DNA of 64,000 nt from Aquibium pacificus (GCF_040839445.1 NZ_JBDPGJ010000002.1:992001-1056000); one strand, 5' to 3'; shown: positions 15,655 through 24,347, numbered from the stretch's first letter. Notes: generated by a model not told the origin, from the sequence alone. Translations and numbers: made by a program.

Positions 15655-16688
15655 CCACCGCCCCCCGCCTGATCACGCCGGAAAAGCGCGGCGAGGACGT
15701 CGACGTCACGCTGCGCCCGCAGTCGCTGAACGAGTTCGTCGGCCAGGCGGCGGCGCGCGCCAACCTGAAGGTCTTCGTGGAGGCGGCCAAGTCGCGCGGC
15801 GAGGCGCTCGACCACGTGCTCTTCGTCGGCCCGCCGGGTCTCGGCAAGACCACGCTGGCGCAGATCATGGCGAAGGAACTCGGGGTGAACTTCCGCTCCA
15901 CCTCCGGCCCGGTCATCGCCAAGGCCGGCGACCTTGCCGCGCTGCTGACCAATCTCGAAGACCGCGACGTCCTTTTCATCGACGAGATCCACCGGCTGTC
16001 GCCCGCCGTGGAGGAAATCCTCTATCCAGCCATGGAGGATTTCCAGCTCGACCTGATCATCGGCGAGGGGCCGGCGGCGCGTTCGGTCAAGATCGACCTC
16101 GCCCGCTTCACCCTGGTGGCCGCCACCACCCGCCTCGGCCTCATAACCAATCCCCTGCGCGACCGTTTCGGCATTCCCGTCCGGCTCGATTTCTACACGG
16201 TCGAGGAACTGGAACTGATCGTGCGGCGCGGGGCGCGCATCCTGGCGCTGCCGATGAGCGACGACGGCGCGCTGGAGATCGCGCGGCGCGCCCGCGGCAC
16301 GCCGCGCATCGCCGGCCGGCTGCTCAGGCGCGTTCGCGACTTCGCCTCGGTGGCAGGCGCCGAGAAGGTGACGCGGACCGTGGCCGACGAGGCGCTGCTT
16401 CGGCTGGAGGTCGACGCTCTAGGGCTCGACAGCCTCGACCGGCGGTATCTGTCCATGATCGCCAGAAATTTTGGCGGCGGGCCGGTGGGCATCGAGACCA
16501 TCGCCGCCGGCCTGTCGGAGCCGCGCGACGCCATCGAGGACATCATCGAGCCCTACCTCATCCAGCAGGGCTTCATCCAGCGCACCCCGCGCGGACGGAT
16601 GCTGACCGGTAACGCCTGGAAGCACATGGGCCTCGAGCCGCCGCGCAATATGGCGGAAGTGCAAGGGCGGCTGTTCGAGGAAGAGTAG
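15651..16688 (+). CDS. ruvB: Holliday junction branch migration ATPase RuvB
   Basis: A 345-residue AAA+ motor that pumps DNA through RuvA-bound junctions. Walker A GPPGLGKTT is at residues 60-68, Walker B LFIDEIH around 108-114, a sensor region VAATTRLG, the arginine-finger area NPLRDRFG, and a C-terminal winged helix (GLEPPRNMAEVQGRLFEEE). ATG 15651 overlaps the vapC2 stop; a 22-codon upstream extension lies inside vapC2 and was rejected. Confidence 0.97.
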   Translation: MTTAPRLITPEKRGEDVDVTLRPQSLNEFVGQAAARANLKVFVEAAKSRGEALDHVLFVGPPGLGKTTLAQIMAKELGVNFRSTSGPVIAKAGDLAALLTNLEDRDVLFIDEIHRLSPAVEEILYPAMEDFQLDLIIGEGPAARSVKIDLARFTLVAATTRLGLITNPLRDRFGIPVRLDFYTVEELELIVRRGARILALPMSDDGALEIARRARGTPRIAGRLLRRVRDFASVAGAEKVTRTVADEALLRLEVDALGLDSLDRRYLSMIARNFGGGPVGIETIAAGLSEPRDAIEDIIEPYLIQQGFIQRTPRGRMLTGNAWKHMGLEPPRNMAEVQGRLFEEE

Positions 16689-16727
16689 GATCTTCGTCTT
16701 CCTACCGTTCTAATGACGGGTTTCGGA

Positions 16728-18050
16728 CTACCGCAGCCCCCGCACCACCCCCAGCACATCCTGTTCCGCCGGCCGGCCCTCGAACTCTTCCGCCACCCCG
16801 AACGCCCCGCCATAGCCCCACATCGACCACGCAAATCCGTGCGTCTCGGCGAGCGCGATCATGTCGCGGTAGTAGGCGGCGCGCCATTGTGGCGGCATGA
16901 CGAAGTCGTTCTGCCATTCCTGGCGGATCATGCCGAATTCGCCGAGGATGATGTTCTTCGGATCGATGCCATGTTCGGCGGCCCATGCGGCGGCGGTGTC
17001 GAAGGGTTCGGCCATGGCGGCCGCGAGTTCCTCCTTCGTGTCGATCGCCGCGACCTGCTCGTCGAGATAGGCGAGCATGCCCGACTGGCGCAGCCATGGC
17101 GCCTCGGCCCGGATTTTTTCGCGTGCCTTCTCGACCGCCGCGTCCAGCTCGGCGCGCGGCACGGCATGGGGCGGGTAGGGAATGCCCGTGACGTAGCGGA
17201 TGAAGTCGCCCGACCAGGTTGCGCCTTGGTGCGTCAGGAGGAAGGGCGCGTAGGTGTGGAAGGACCAGATGACGTTGTCGTCGGGGATCTGCGCCGGGTC
17301 GATGGCGGCGAGACCTTCGGCCGTGCCCCAGCAGGCGCCGGTGAGCACCAGCGTCAGCCGTGTGGCGGAGGCGCGCGCGGCCGCGTAGAGGCGCTGCAGC
17401 CGCTCGGGCCAAGCGGCGTCCTGTGGTCCGCATTCGGCCACTGGCTCGTTCATCAGTTCCAGTGCGATCCGTTCGGGATCCTCCGCCTTCAGCGTGCCTG
17501 CCATGCGCCGCACCACATCGAGGTAGCGGTCGAACAGCGCCGGATCGTCCATCACCTGGCCCATGCCGACTGATCCGCTGGAACCGGTCGGGAAGAGGTG
17601 CAGGTCGACGATGGCCTTCAGTCCCGCGTCTTCCACCAGGCGCACGGCGTCGAGCACCTCGCCGTAGAGCCGGTCGTGGAACCGCGCCGAACGGTCCGAC
17701 AGGAAGGGTCGCGGATCGATCGGGATGCGCACGAAGTCGAAGCCGTCGGCCTTCAACTTCTCGAGGCCGGCGGCATCGAGCGTGCGGCGCCATTCGGGAA
17801 AGGGCAGGAGCACGCCTTCTTCGCCCCAGCGACTCTCGTCGGGCCAGGTGACCCAGATGTCGAGATTGATGCCGCGCTGCGCCTGGAAGGTCGCGGCGTG
17901 TGCCGGCAGGGCGATCAGCGCGATCGCGATCGCCAGTACCCAGCCGGCGAGCCGCCGCGCAACGTAGATCCGTCCCGTTCCCGGCCCGGCCTTGATCGAG
18001 GCGGGGCGAAATGCCATCGAGGTCGCAAGGTGCCGCATGCGGCGAGACAT
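16728..18050 (-). CDS. Secreted glycoside hydrolase family 5 protein (cellulase-like)
   Basis: A 440-residue protein with an N-terminal signal or anchor segment (LAGWVLAIAIALIALPAHAA) and a GH5-type TIM barrel. The catalytic acid/base is the Glu of LELMNEPV (about E202) and the nucleophile the Glu of ILGEFGMI (about E371); the WSFHTYAPF and WGYGGAFG segments fit the same fold. It would hydrolyse a beta-1,4-glucan or related polymer in the periplasm or outside. No cellulose synthase genes are near. The start may be 11 codons downstream (MAFRP). Confidence 0.83.
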   Translation of the reverse strand: MSRRMRHLATSMAFRPASIKAGPGTGRIYVARRLAGWVLAIAIALIALPAHAATFQAQRGINLDIWVTWPDESRWGEEGVLLPFPEWRRTLDAAGLEKLKADGFDFVRIPIDPRPFLSDRSARFHDRLYGEVLDAVRLVEDAGLKAIVDLHLFPTGSSGSVGMGQVMDDPALFDRYLDVVRRMAGTLKAEDPERIALELMNEPVAECGPQDAAWPERLQRLYAAARASATRLTLVLTGACWGTAEGLAAIDPAQIPDDNVIWSFHTYAPFLLTHQGATWSGDFIRYVTGIPYPPHAVPRAELDAAVEKAREKIRAEAPWLRQSGMLAYLDEQVAAIDTKEELAAAMAEPFDTAAAWAAEHGIDPKNIILGEFGMIRQEWQNDFVMPPQWRAAYYRDMIALAETHGFAWSMWGYGGAFGVAEEFEGRPAEQDVLGVVRGLR

Positions 18051-18079
18051 GGCAGAGCGAACCTTCGAAGGAAAGCGCG

Positions 18080-18544
18080 ATGGCGGATCATGGTGAACGC
18101 GAGACCGGACTTTCGGGCGAACTCACCGCGGACGGCCACCGGCTGTCGGCGCGCGTCTACTATGCCGACACGGATTTCTCCGGCTTCGTCTACCACGCCC
18201 GCTATCTCGAATTTTTTGAGCGGGGCCGCTCGGATTTCCTGCGGCTCTGCGGCGTGCACCATACCGAACTGGCGGCCGGCGCCGAGGGCGAGAGGATCGT
18301 CTGGGTGGTGCGGCGCATGGAGATCGACTTCCGCTCGCCCGCGAGAATGGACGACGTGCTGACCATCGAGACCCGCACCGAAAACATCTCAGGCGCGCGC
18401 ATCTTCATGGGGCAGCGCATCCTGCGCGGCGGCACCGTGCTGATCGAGGCGAAGGTCGAGGCGGCCATCGTGGGAGAGGACGGCAGGCCGCGCCGCTTCC
18501 CCAAGGCGTGGATCACGGCGTTCATGCCGGCCAGCACCGGATGA
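18080..18544 (+). CDS. ybgC: Tol-Pal-associated acyl-CoA thioesterase YbgC
   Basis: A 154-residue hotdog-fold thioesterase. ARVYYADTDFSGFVYHARYLEFFERGR contains the catalytic Asp and the active-site helix of the 4-hydroxybenzoyl-CoA thioesterase/YbgC family. GAAGGAAAG precedes ATG 18080; the longer upstream reading has no ribosome binding site. It is the first gene of the classic ybgC-tolQRAB-pal-cpoB cluster and is thought to act in phospholipid metabolism at the membrane. A perfect 10-bp hairpin overlaps its stop codon. Confidence 0.93.
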   Translation: MADHGERETGLSGELTADGHRLSARVYYADTDFSGFVYHARYLEFFERGRSDFLRLCGVHHTELAAGAEGERIVWVVRRMEIDFRSPARMDDVLTIETRTENISGARIFMGQRILRGGTVLIEAKVEAAIVGEDGRPRRFPKAWITAFMPASTG

Positions 18545-18561
18545 CGGCCAAGCCGTCATCC
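18539..18561. other. Perfect stem-loop at the end of ybgC
   Basis: GGATGACGGC (18539-18548) pairs exactly with GCCGTCATCC (18552-18561) around a CAA loop and includes the stop codon. No T-tract follows, so it may be an RNA processing or partial termination hairpin between ybgC and tolQ. Confidence 0.55.
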
Positions 18562-18575
18562 TAACGCCTCGTTAA
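18561..18575. promoter_or_regulatory. Near-consensus CtrA box upstream of tolQ
   Basis: CTAA-N7-TTAA (18561-18564, 18572-18575, followed by CC) differs from the CtrA consensus at one base. It lies about 190 bp before tolQ, in the 219-bp gap where an internal tol promoter would be expected. Confidence 0.35.
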
Positions 18576-18763
18576 CCATAATCCTCCATGAATCCGATCG
18601 GTAGAATGCCGACGATGCCGCGCGCCTTCGTTTCACCAAGATTCCTGCGGAAAAGGCCGCGATAGCGTCGGGAACGATGGCCGGAGAACCGTGCGGTTCC
18701 GGTCGAGCAGGGGCAAGTTGCGTGGGCGACCCGGCCGGCGGTTCACACTAGGACAGGACTTTC

Positions 18764-19474
18764 ATGGAAACTCTCGCTCTCGCAGAGCCGTCAGCAAGCC
18801 TATCGGTGTGGGCACTCTTCTGGCAGGCCGGCTGGATCGTGAAGATGGTCATGATCGGACTGCTCGGGGCGTCGATCTGGACCTGGGCGATCATCATCGA
18901 CAAGATCATCGCCTATGGCCGCATGCGCCTCGCACTCAACCGCTTCGAGCAGACATTCTGGTCCGGGCAGTCGCTGGAAGAACTCTACCGGACGCTTTCG
19001 GAGCGCAACACGACCGGGATGGGCTCGATCTTCGTCGCCGCCATGCGCGAATGGAAGAAGAGCTTCGAGAAGGGCGCGCGCGCGCCGCTCGGCCTGCAGA
19101 CGCGCATCGACAAGGCCATGGACCTCGCTCTGACGCGCGAGATGGAGCGGCTCGAAGGCCGGCTCGGCTTCCTCGCCACCATCGGCTCGGCCGCCCCCTT
19201 CATCGGCCTGTTCGGCACCGTCGTCGGCATCATGACCTCGTTCCAGGCGATCGCCGGGTCCAAGTCGACCAGCCTCGCGGTCGTCGCGCCCGGCATCGCC
19301 GAGGCGCTGCTCGCCACCGCGATCGGCCTGCTGGCGGCCATTCCCGCGGTCGTGGCCTACAACAAGCTCTCGTCCGACGCCGGCAAGCTGGCGGTGCGGA
19401 TGGAAGGCTTCGCCGACGAATTCTCGGCCATACTGTCGCGGCAGATCGATGAGAAGGTCGCTCAGCGCGCCTGA
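18764..19474 (+). CDS. tolQ: Tol-Pal system proton channel subunit TolQ
   Basis: A 236-residue MotA/TolQ/ExbB-family protein with three membrane segments (one near residue 25, two near 140-200: GFLATIGSAAPFIGLFGTVVGIM and ATAIGLLAAIPAVVAYN). With TolR it forms the proton-driven motor that energises outer-membrane constriction at division. It lies 15 bp ahead of tolR on the same strand. Confidence 0.96.
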   Translation: METLALAEPSASLSVWALFWQAGWIVKMVMIGLLGASIWTWAIIIDKIIAYGRMRLALNRFEQTFWSGQSLEELYRTLSERNTTGMGSIFVAAMREWKKSFEKGARAPLGLQTRIDKAMDLALTREMERLEGRLGFLATIGSAAPFIGLFGTVVGIMTSFQAIAGSKSTSLAVVAPGIAEALLATAIGLLAAIPAVVAYNKLSSDAGKLAVRMEGFADEFSAILSRQIDEKVAQRA

Positions 19475-19489
19475 GGGAGATAGTTTGCC

Positions 19490-19945
19490 ATGGGCATGTC
19501 TGTAGGACAATCCGGCGGACGGGGCAGCCGCGGCCACAGGCGCCGGGGGCGGCACCACAAGCTGATGTCGGAAATCAACGTCACGCCCTTCGTGGACGTG
19601 ATGCTGGTGCTCCTGATCATCTTCATGGTGGCCGCGCCGCTGCTCACCGTCGGCGTGCCCATCGACCTGCCGGAGACGCAGGCGAAGGCACTGAACGCCG
19701 ACACCCAGCCGATCACCGTGTCGGTCAACGACAAGGGTCAGATCTATCTCCAGGAGACCGAGATACCGCTCGAGGAAATCGTGGCGAAGCTCGAGGCCAT
19801 TTCCAAAACCGGCTACGAGGAACGCATCTACGTGCGCGGCGACAAGAGTGCCGACTACGGAACGGTGATGCGCGTGATGGCGCGCATTTCGGCGGCGGGG
19901 TTCCACAATCTCGGCCTCGTCACCCTGCAGGAGCAGGACAGCTAG
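19490..19945 (+). CDS. tolR: Tol-Pal system protein TolR
   Basis: A 151-residue ExbD/TolR protein: a short basic, Gly/Arg/His-rich N-terminus (GGRGSRGHRRRGRHHKLM), one membrane helix with the conserved proton-path aspartate (INVTPFVDVMLVLLIIFMV), and a periplasmic domain. It is followed after 5 bp by tolA. The His/Arg-rich cytoplasmic tail is longer than in enterobacterial TolR. Confidence 0.95.
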   Translation: MGMSVGQSGGRGSRGHRRRGRHHKLMSEINVTPFVDVMLVLLIIFMVAAPLLTVGVPIDLPETQAKALNADTQPITVSVNDKGQIYLQETEIPLEEIVAKLEAISKTGYEERIYVRGDKSADYGTVMRVMARISAAGFHNLGLVTLQEQDS

Positions 19946-19950
19946 CCGCG

Positions 19951-21051
19951 ATGAAGGCCGGTCTCGTCACATCGACGATCCTGCATGCGTTGCTGCTCTC
20001 CGTCGGGCTGTTCACGCTCTCGGCGCCGCGCGCTTTCGAGGTGATGGACGTGGAATCCTTCCCCGTCGAGATCGTGCCGATCGAGGAGATCAGCCAGGTG
20101 CAGGTCGGCGAGAGGGAAGCGCCCGTTGCCGAGGCGCCCGCGCCCGTGCCGACGACCCGTCCCGAGGCGGTGGAGAATGCCGAGCAGGTGGGCGACAACA
20201 CGGTGGACACCCCCGCGCCGCCTACCCCCGATCCCAAGCCGCGTCCTGTCGAGACGGCCGCCTTGCCGGAGCCCGCGCCCGAACCTGCTCCGATCCCCGA
20301 TCCCATCCCGGAGCCGGAACCGGCGAAGCCGGAGCCGAAGCCCGAACCCGTGCCGGCAACCGAGGTGACACCGCAGCCAGAGCCGCCGCAGGAGGTCGAG
20401 CCCGACCCGGCGCCGGAACCGGAGCCGCAGCAGGAAGCCGAACCCGAACCGTCACCGGAGCCCGTTCCCGCCGAAGCGGAGGAGGCGCAGGAGGCCGCGC
20501 TGCCCGAAAGCGCCCCGCGTCCCGAAGCGCGCCCGAGGCCGCAGCCGGCGCAGGCGCAGACCGCGAAGGCGCCCGAACGCAAGGATGCCGAGAAGCCGGC
20601 GCCGAAGCAGGCCCAGGCGCCCGCGCAGGAGAAGTCGGACGACCTGCTGCAGGACGTCGCCGCGCTTCTGAACAAGGAAAAGGCCTCGGGCGGCGGCGCG
20701 AAGCGATCCACGCAGGAGGCGGCCCTCGGCGGCAAGCGCAAGACGACGGGCGAGAAACTCTCGCAGAGCGAACTTGACGCGCTCAGGACCCAGTTCTCCG
20801 GATGCTGGAGTATTCCGGCGGGCGCGGAGGAGGCGTCGGACCTGCGCGCCTCCATCCGCTTCAACGTCGCGCCAGGCGGACGGCTGGAAGGCATGCCAGA
20901 AGTCATAGCATCCAGCGGCAATCGGCAGTTTGACGAAAGCGCGGTGCGCGCCGTCCAGAAATGCGATCAGAGGGGCTTCATCCTGCCGCAGGGCAAAGAG
21001 GATGTCTGGGCCGAGGTCGTGGTGAATTTCGACCCGAGCGACATGTTCTGA
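19951..21051 (+). CDS. tolA: Tol-Pal system protein TolA with Pro/Glu-rich linker
   Basis: A 366-residue TonB/TolA-type protein: N-terminal membrane anchor (STILHALLLSVGLFTLSAP), then a very long low-complexity linker (roughly residues 60-215) of PEPEP/PAPEPEP-type repeats, a Lys/Ala-rich helix, and a C-terminal globular domain (SELDALRTQFSGCWSIP to the end). E. coli TolA has an Ala/Lys helical linker instead; here the linker resembles that of TonB and should be an extended polyproline rod. Position and C-terminal domain identify it. It is a probable EF-P client because of its proline runs (inference). Confidence 0.92.
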   Translation: MKAGLVTSTILHALLLSVGLFTLSAPRAFEVMDVESFPVEIVPIEEISQVQVGEREAPVAEAPAPVPTTRPEAVENAEQVGDNTVDTPAPPTPDPKPRPVETAALPEPAPEPAPIPDPIPEPEPAKPEPKPEPVPATEVTPQPEPPQEVEPDPAPEPEPQQEAEPEPSPEPVPAEAEEAQEAALPESAPRPEARPRPQPAQAQTAKAPERKDAEKPAPKQAQAPAQEKSDDLLQDVAALLNKEKASGGGAKRSTQEAALGGKRKTTGEKLSQSELDALRTQFSGCWSIPAGAEEASDLRASIRFNVAPGGRLEGMPEVIASSGNRQFDESAVRAVQKCDQRGFILPQGKEDVWAEVVVNFDPSDMF

Positions 21052-21127
21052 TCATTGTTCGCGGCTACCGGCAACACACGGGATTTTCGCGGTTTCGGCC
21101 GCGACACGGAATGAAGAAGGGCAAGGC

Positions 21128-22444
21128 ATGAAACGTCTCCTTAAACCCCTCCTGATCGCGGCGGCCATGATCGCAGCGATCTCGGGCGCGGCCATCGTCC
21201 CGGCGCGCGCCCTGGTCGAGATCGACGTCAACAAGGGCGTGGTCGAACCGCTGCCGATCGCGATCACCGACTTCCTGTCGGCCGACGCGCTCGGCGCCGA
21301 GATTTCGGGCATCGTCGCGGCGGACCTGCAGCGCTCGGGCCTGTTCGCGCCCATCGACCGCGCGGCCTTCATCGAGAAGATCTCCAATCCGGACGCCGCC
21401 CCCCGTTTCGAGGACTGGAAGGTGATCAACGCGCAGGCGCTGGTCACGGGACGGGTGAGCCAGGAACCGGACGGCCGCATCCGTGCCGAGTACCGTCTGT
21501 GGGACACTTTCGCCGGCCAGCAACTGTCGGGCGAGCAGTTCTTCGCCTCGCAGGCCAACAAGAGGAGGATCGCGCACATCATTGCCGACGCGATCTACGA
21601 GCGCCTGACCGGAGAAAAGGGCTATTTCGACACGCGCATCGTCTTCATCGACGAATCCGGACCGAAGAACCAGCGCACCAAGCGGCTCGCAATCATGGAC
21701 CAGGACGGCGCCAACGCCCGGTTCCTGTCCGACGGACGCGCCATTTCGCTGACGCCCCGCTTCTCGCCGAACCGGCAGGAAATCACCTACATGTCCTACG
21801 AGAGCGGCCAGCCGCAGGTCTACCTGCTGCAGCTCGAAACGGGACAGCGCGAACTCGTCGGAAACTTTCCGGGCATGACCTTCGCGCCGCGCTTCTCGCC
21901 GGACGGCCAGAAGGTGATCATGAGCCTGCTGCGCGACGACGGCAATTCCAACATCTATACCCTCGACCTCAGAAGCCGCACGACGACACGCCTGACGGAT
22001 TCGAGCGCGATCGACACGTCGCCGTCCTATTCTCCCGACGGCAGCCAGATCGTCTTCACCTCCGACCGTGGCGGACGGGCACAGATCTACGTCATGAACG
22101 CCGACGGCACGAACCAGCGGCGCATCTCCTTCGGCGAGGGGACCTACTCCACGCCGGTGTGGTCGCCGCGCGGCGACCTGATCGCCTTTACCAAGCAATC
22201 GGGCGGCGAGTTCCAGATCGGCGTCATGCGGATTGACGGATCGGGCGAGCGTATACTTTCCACCGGCTTCAGCCAGGAAGGACCGACCTGGGCGCCGAAC
22301 GGCCGGGTCCTGATGTTCTTCAAGGAGCCGGCCGGGGCCGGCGGTCCGCGTCTCTATTCGGTCGATCTGACCGGCCGTAACGAACAGCCGATCCAGAGCC
22401 CCAATTTCGCCTCCGATCCGGCATGGTCGCCGCTGCTCGAGTGA
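21128..22444 (+). CDS. tolB: Tol-Pal system periplasmic protein TolB
   Basis: A 438-residue periplasmic protein with an N-terminal signal peptide (LLIAAAMIAAISGAAIVPARA), an alpha/beta domain and a six-bladed beta-propeller. Repeats such as LTPRFSPNRQEITYMSYES, FAPRFSPDGQKVIMSLLRD and PSYSPDGSQIVFTSDRGG are the propeller blades. TolB links the TolQRA motor to Pal. GAAGAAGGGCAAGGC precedes ATG 21128. Confidence 0.96.
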   Translation: MKRLLKPLLIAAAMIAAISGAAIVPARALVEIDVNKGVVEPLPIAITDFLSADALGAEISGIVAADLQRSGLFAPIDRAAFIEKISNPDAAPRFEDWKVINAQALVTGRVSQEPDGRIRAEYRLWDTFAGQQLSGEQFFASQANKRRIAHIIADAIYERLTGEKGYFDTRIVFIDESGPKNQRTKRLAIMDQDGANARFLSDGRAISLTPRFSPNRQEITYMSYESGQPQVYLLQLETGQRELVGNFPGMTFAPRFSPDGQKVIMSLLRDDGNSNIYTLDLRSRTTTRLTDSSAIDTSPSYSPDGSQIVFTSDRGGRAQIYVMNADGTNQRRISFGEGTYSTPVWSPRGDLIAFTKQSGGEFQIGVMRIDGSGERILSTGFSQEGPTWAPNGRVLMFFKEPAGAGGPRLYSVDLTGRNEQPIQSPNFASDPAWSPLLE

Positions 22445-22615
22445 TCGGTGACAATGACGTGAAAGGCTATGTAGCGGCCCCAAATCACGCTGCGGACGCC
22501 TTTGCGTCGCGTTTCGGCCGTAATCCCGCATAGGGTGCGGCAAACCGCAGATCGGCCAGGAGGGCGGGGCGGATTCGAGGGGAATAAGCAAGCATTAACC
22601 GTGTTTCTTGTTCGC

Positions 22616-22655
22616 CGGTTAACCGAAAGGTGGTTACTGGAAAGTCAAAGTAACC
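22616..22655. promoter_or_regulatory. Palindromes upstream of pal
   Basis: CGGTTAACCG (22616-22625) is a perfect 10-bp palindrome, and GGTTACT (22632-22638) pairs with AGTAACC (22649-22655). Together with TTAACC half-sites at 22594 and 22618 this 236-bp gap between tolB and pal looks like a separate regulated promoter region. No full CtrA box with 7-nt spacing is present. Confidence 0.35.
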
Positions 22656-22680
22656 CCTAGAATGCCAAGGAGTGGCAGTG

Positions 22681-23187
22681 ATGCGCCGTATCGCAACACT
22701 TACCAGGAATCCCGCCGTCATCGCGCTCGTGATGGCACTTGCGGTGACCGGATGTGCTTCGAAGAAAATCCCGAACAATGCGGCCGACATAGGTCTCGGG
22801 GGCGCAGGCTCGGCCACGCCCGGATCGCAGCAGGATTTCACCGTCAACGTTGGTGACCGGATATTCTTCGACACCGATTCGTCCGCCATCCGCGCCGACG
22901 CTCAGGCGACGCTCTCCCGGCAGGCGCAGTGGCTGAGCCAGTACCCGACCTATGCGATCACGATCGAGGGCCATGCCGACGAGCGCGGCACGCGTGAGTA
23001 CAACCTTGCGCTGGGTGCCCGCCGCGCCGCCGCGACGCGCGACTTCCTCGTCGCCCGCGGCGTTCCGGCGACCCGCCTGAGGACGATCTCCTACGGCAAG
23101 GAACGCCCCGTGGCGGTGTGCGACAACATCTCCTGCTGGTCGCAGAACCGCCGCGCGGTGACGGTTCTCGGCGGCGCCGGCAGCTGA
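22681..23187 (+). CDS. pal: Peptidoglycan-associated lipoprotein Pal
   Basis: A 168-residue outer-membrane lipoprotein. The signal peptide ends in the lipobox VTGC, giving lipidated Cys about residue 23; the OmpA-like peptidoglycan-binding domain has TIEGHADERGTREYN and GARRAAATRDFLV. ATG 22681 was chosen because AAGGAG lies 8 nt upstream; a GTG at 22672 would add three residues. It anchors the outer membrane to the cell wall and is the endpoint of the Tol motor. Confidence 0.96.
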   Translation: MRRIATLTRNPAVIALVMALAVTGCASKKIPNNAADIGLGGAGSATPGSQQDFTVNVGDRIFFDTDSSAIRADAQATLSRQAQWLSQYPTYAITIEGHADERGTREYNLALGARRAAATRDFLVARGVPATRLRTISYGKERPVAVCDNISCWSQNRRAVTVLGGAGS

Positions 23188-23203
23188 TTCCATGGCGTGA
23201 AGC

Positions 23204-23227
23204 CGGCGGGCCGACAACGGCCCGCCG
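23204..23227 (+). other. Strong stem-loop after pal
   Basis: CGGCGGGCC (23204-23212) pairs perfectly with GGCCCGCCG (23219-23227) around a GACAAC loop. There is no T-tract, so it is more likely an mRNA-stabilising or partial terminator hairpin between pal and cpoB. Confidence 0.6.
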
Positions 23228-23354
23228 AATTCCCGTGCTGTCCATCTCGCTTTGTGCCAAAACAAAATTTGGCCGAAGTCGCAAGGCTTGGTAAATTCGA
23301 GATCGAGGCGCGGCTGCGCCTCCGGCATTCGGAATTCCCAAAGCGAGATCGTCG

Positions 23355-24347
23355 ATGAAATCCACCACGATATTTTGCGTTGCCCTGTCGCTGCCGCTTC
23401 TCGTCGGAAGCGTGGCGGGCGCGGCGCCGCTCAATGCCCAGTCGCCCGCCGGGACGGGTACGCTGCAGCGTCTCCTGCCGCAGAACTGGCTGCGCCAGCC
23501 GGACGAGGCGCCGCGGGTGCAACTCGCCCAGGCCGGCGATCCGCGCGTCGTCCAGCTCGAGGAGCAGATCCGGCAGCTGAACGGCAAGATCGAGGAGCTG
23601 AACTTCCTCCTACTTCAGACGCAGGACCAGATCCGCAAGATGCAGGAGGACAACGAGTTCCGTCTCCAGCAGCTTGAGGAAAAGCAGGGCGCCGTGAGGG
23701 CCAACCCTTCGCAGGACACGGCGCGCGACGGGCTCGGCGGCACCGATACGCTTGCTGGCGCGAGCGAAGGGTCAACCGCAACGGCGCAGCAGACCGGCGA
23801 GCTTCCGAAGACGCTCGGCACGATCACATTCGACGCCGACGGCAAACCGATCGGCGGCGCCGCGGACGCCGGCGAGGAGGACACCGCGTTCGCGGAGGAT
23901 GCCGGACGTGTCGCGAGTGGCAGCTCGACCGACGGAACCCAGGTCGCGGCACTTCCCGCTACCGACAGCCCGGATGAACTCTACCGGAACGCCTACAACT
24001 TCATCCTGTCTGGCGATTACGCGACGGCTGAGGCCGGGTTCCGGGAACACATCGAGCGCTTCCCGAACGATCCGAAGGCCGCGGACGCCAATTACTGGCT
24101 GGGCGAAGCGTTGCTCGGCATGCAGGAATACCGGCAGGCGGCGGAAGTGTTCCTGGCGGCAAACCAGAGCTATCCGAATTCGGGCAAGTCGCCAGACATG
24201 CTCCTGAAGCTCGGCGTCTCCCTCGCCGCGCTCAATCAGCGAGACGTCGCCTGCGCGACCTATGCCGAGATCGGCAACCGATACCGTGATCTTTCCGCCG
24301 CGCTCAAGGAGCGGGTGAAGGCCGAGCAGGCCCTGGCCGGCTGCTGA
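23355..24347 (+). CDS. cpoB: Tol-Pal cell division coordinator CpoB/YbgF
   Basis: A 330-residue periplasmic protein with a signal peptide (TIFCVALSLPLLVGSVAGA), an N-terminal trimerising coiled coil (QLEEQIRQLNGKIEELNFLLLQTQ to about residue 115), a variable linker, and C-terminal TPRs (ELYRNAYNFILSGDYATAE, PKAADANYWLGEALL). CpoB ties peptidoglycan synthesis to outer-membrane constriction. It closes the tol-pal cluster. Confidence 0.94.
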   Translation: MKSTTIFCVALSLPLLVGSVAGAAPLNAQSPAGTGTLQRLLPQNWLRQPDEAPRVQLAQAGDPRVVQLEEQIRQLNGKIEELNFLLLQTQDQIRKMQEDNEFRLQQLEEKQGAVRANPSQDTARDGLGGTDTLAGASEGSTATAQQTGELPKTLGTITFDADGKPIGGAADAGEEDTAFAEDAGRVASGSSTDGTQVAALPATDSPDELYRNAYNFILSGDYATAEAGFREHIERFPNDPKAADANYWLGEALLGMQEYRQAAEVFLAANQSYPNSGKSPDMLLKLGVSLAALNQRDVACATYAEIGNRYRDLSAALKERVKAEQALAGC

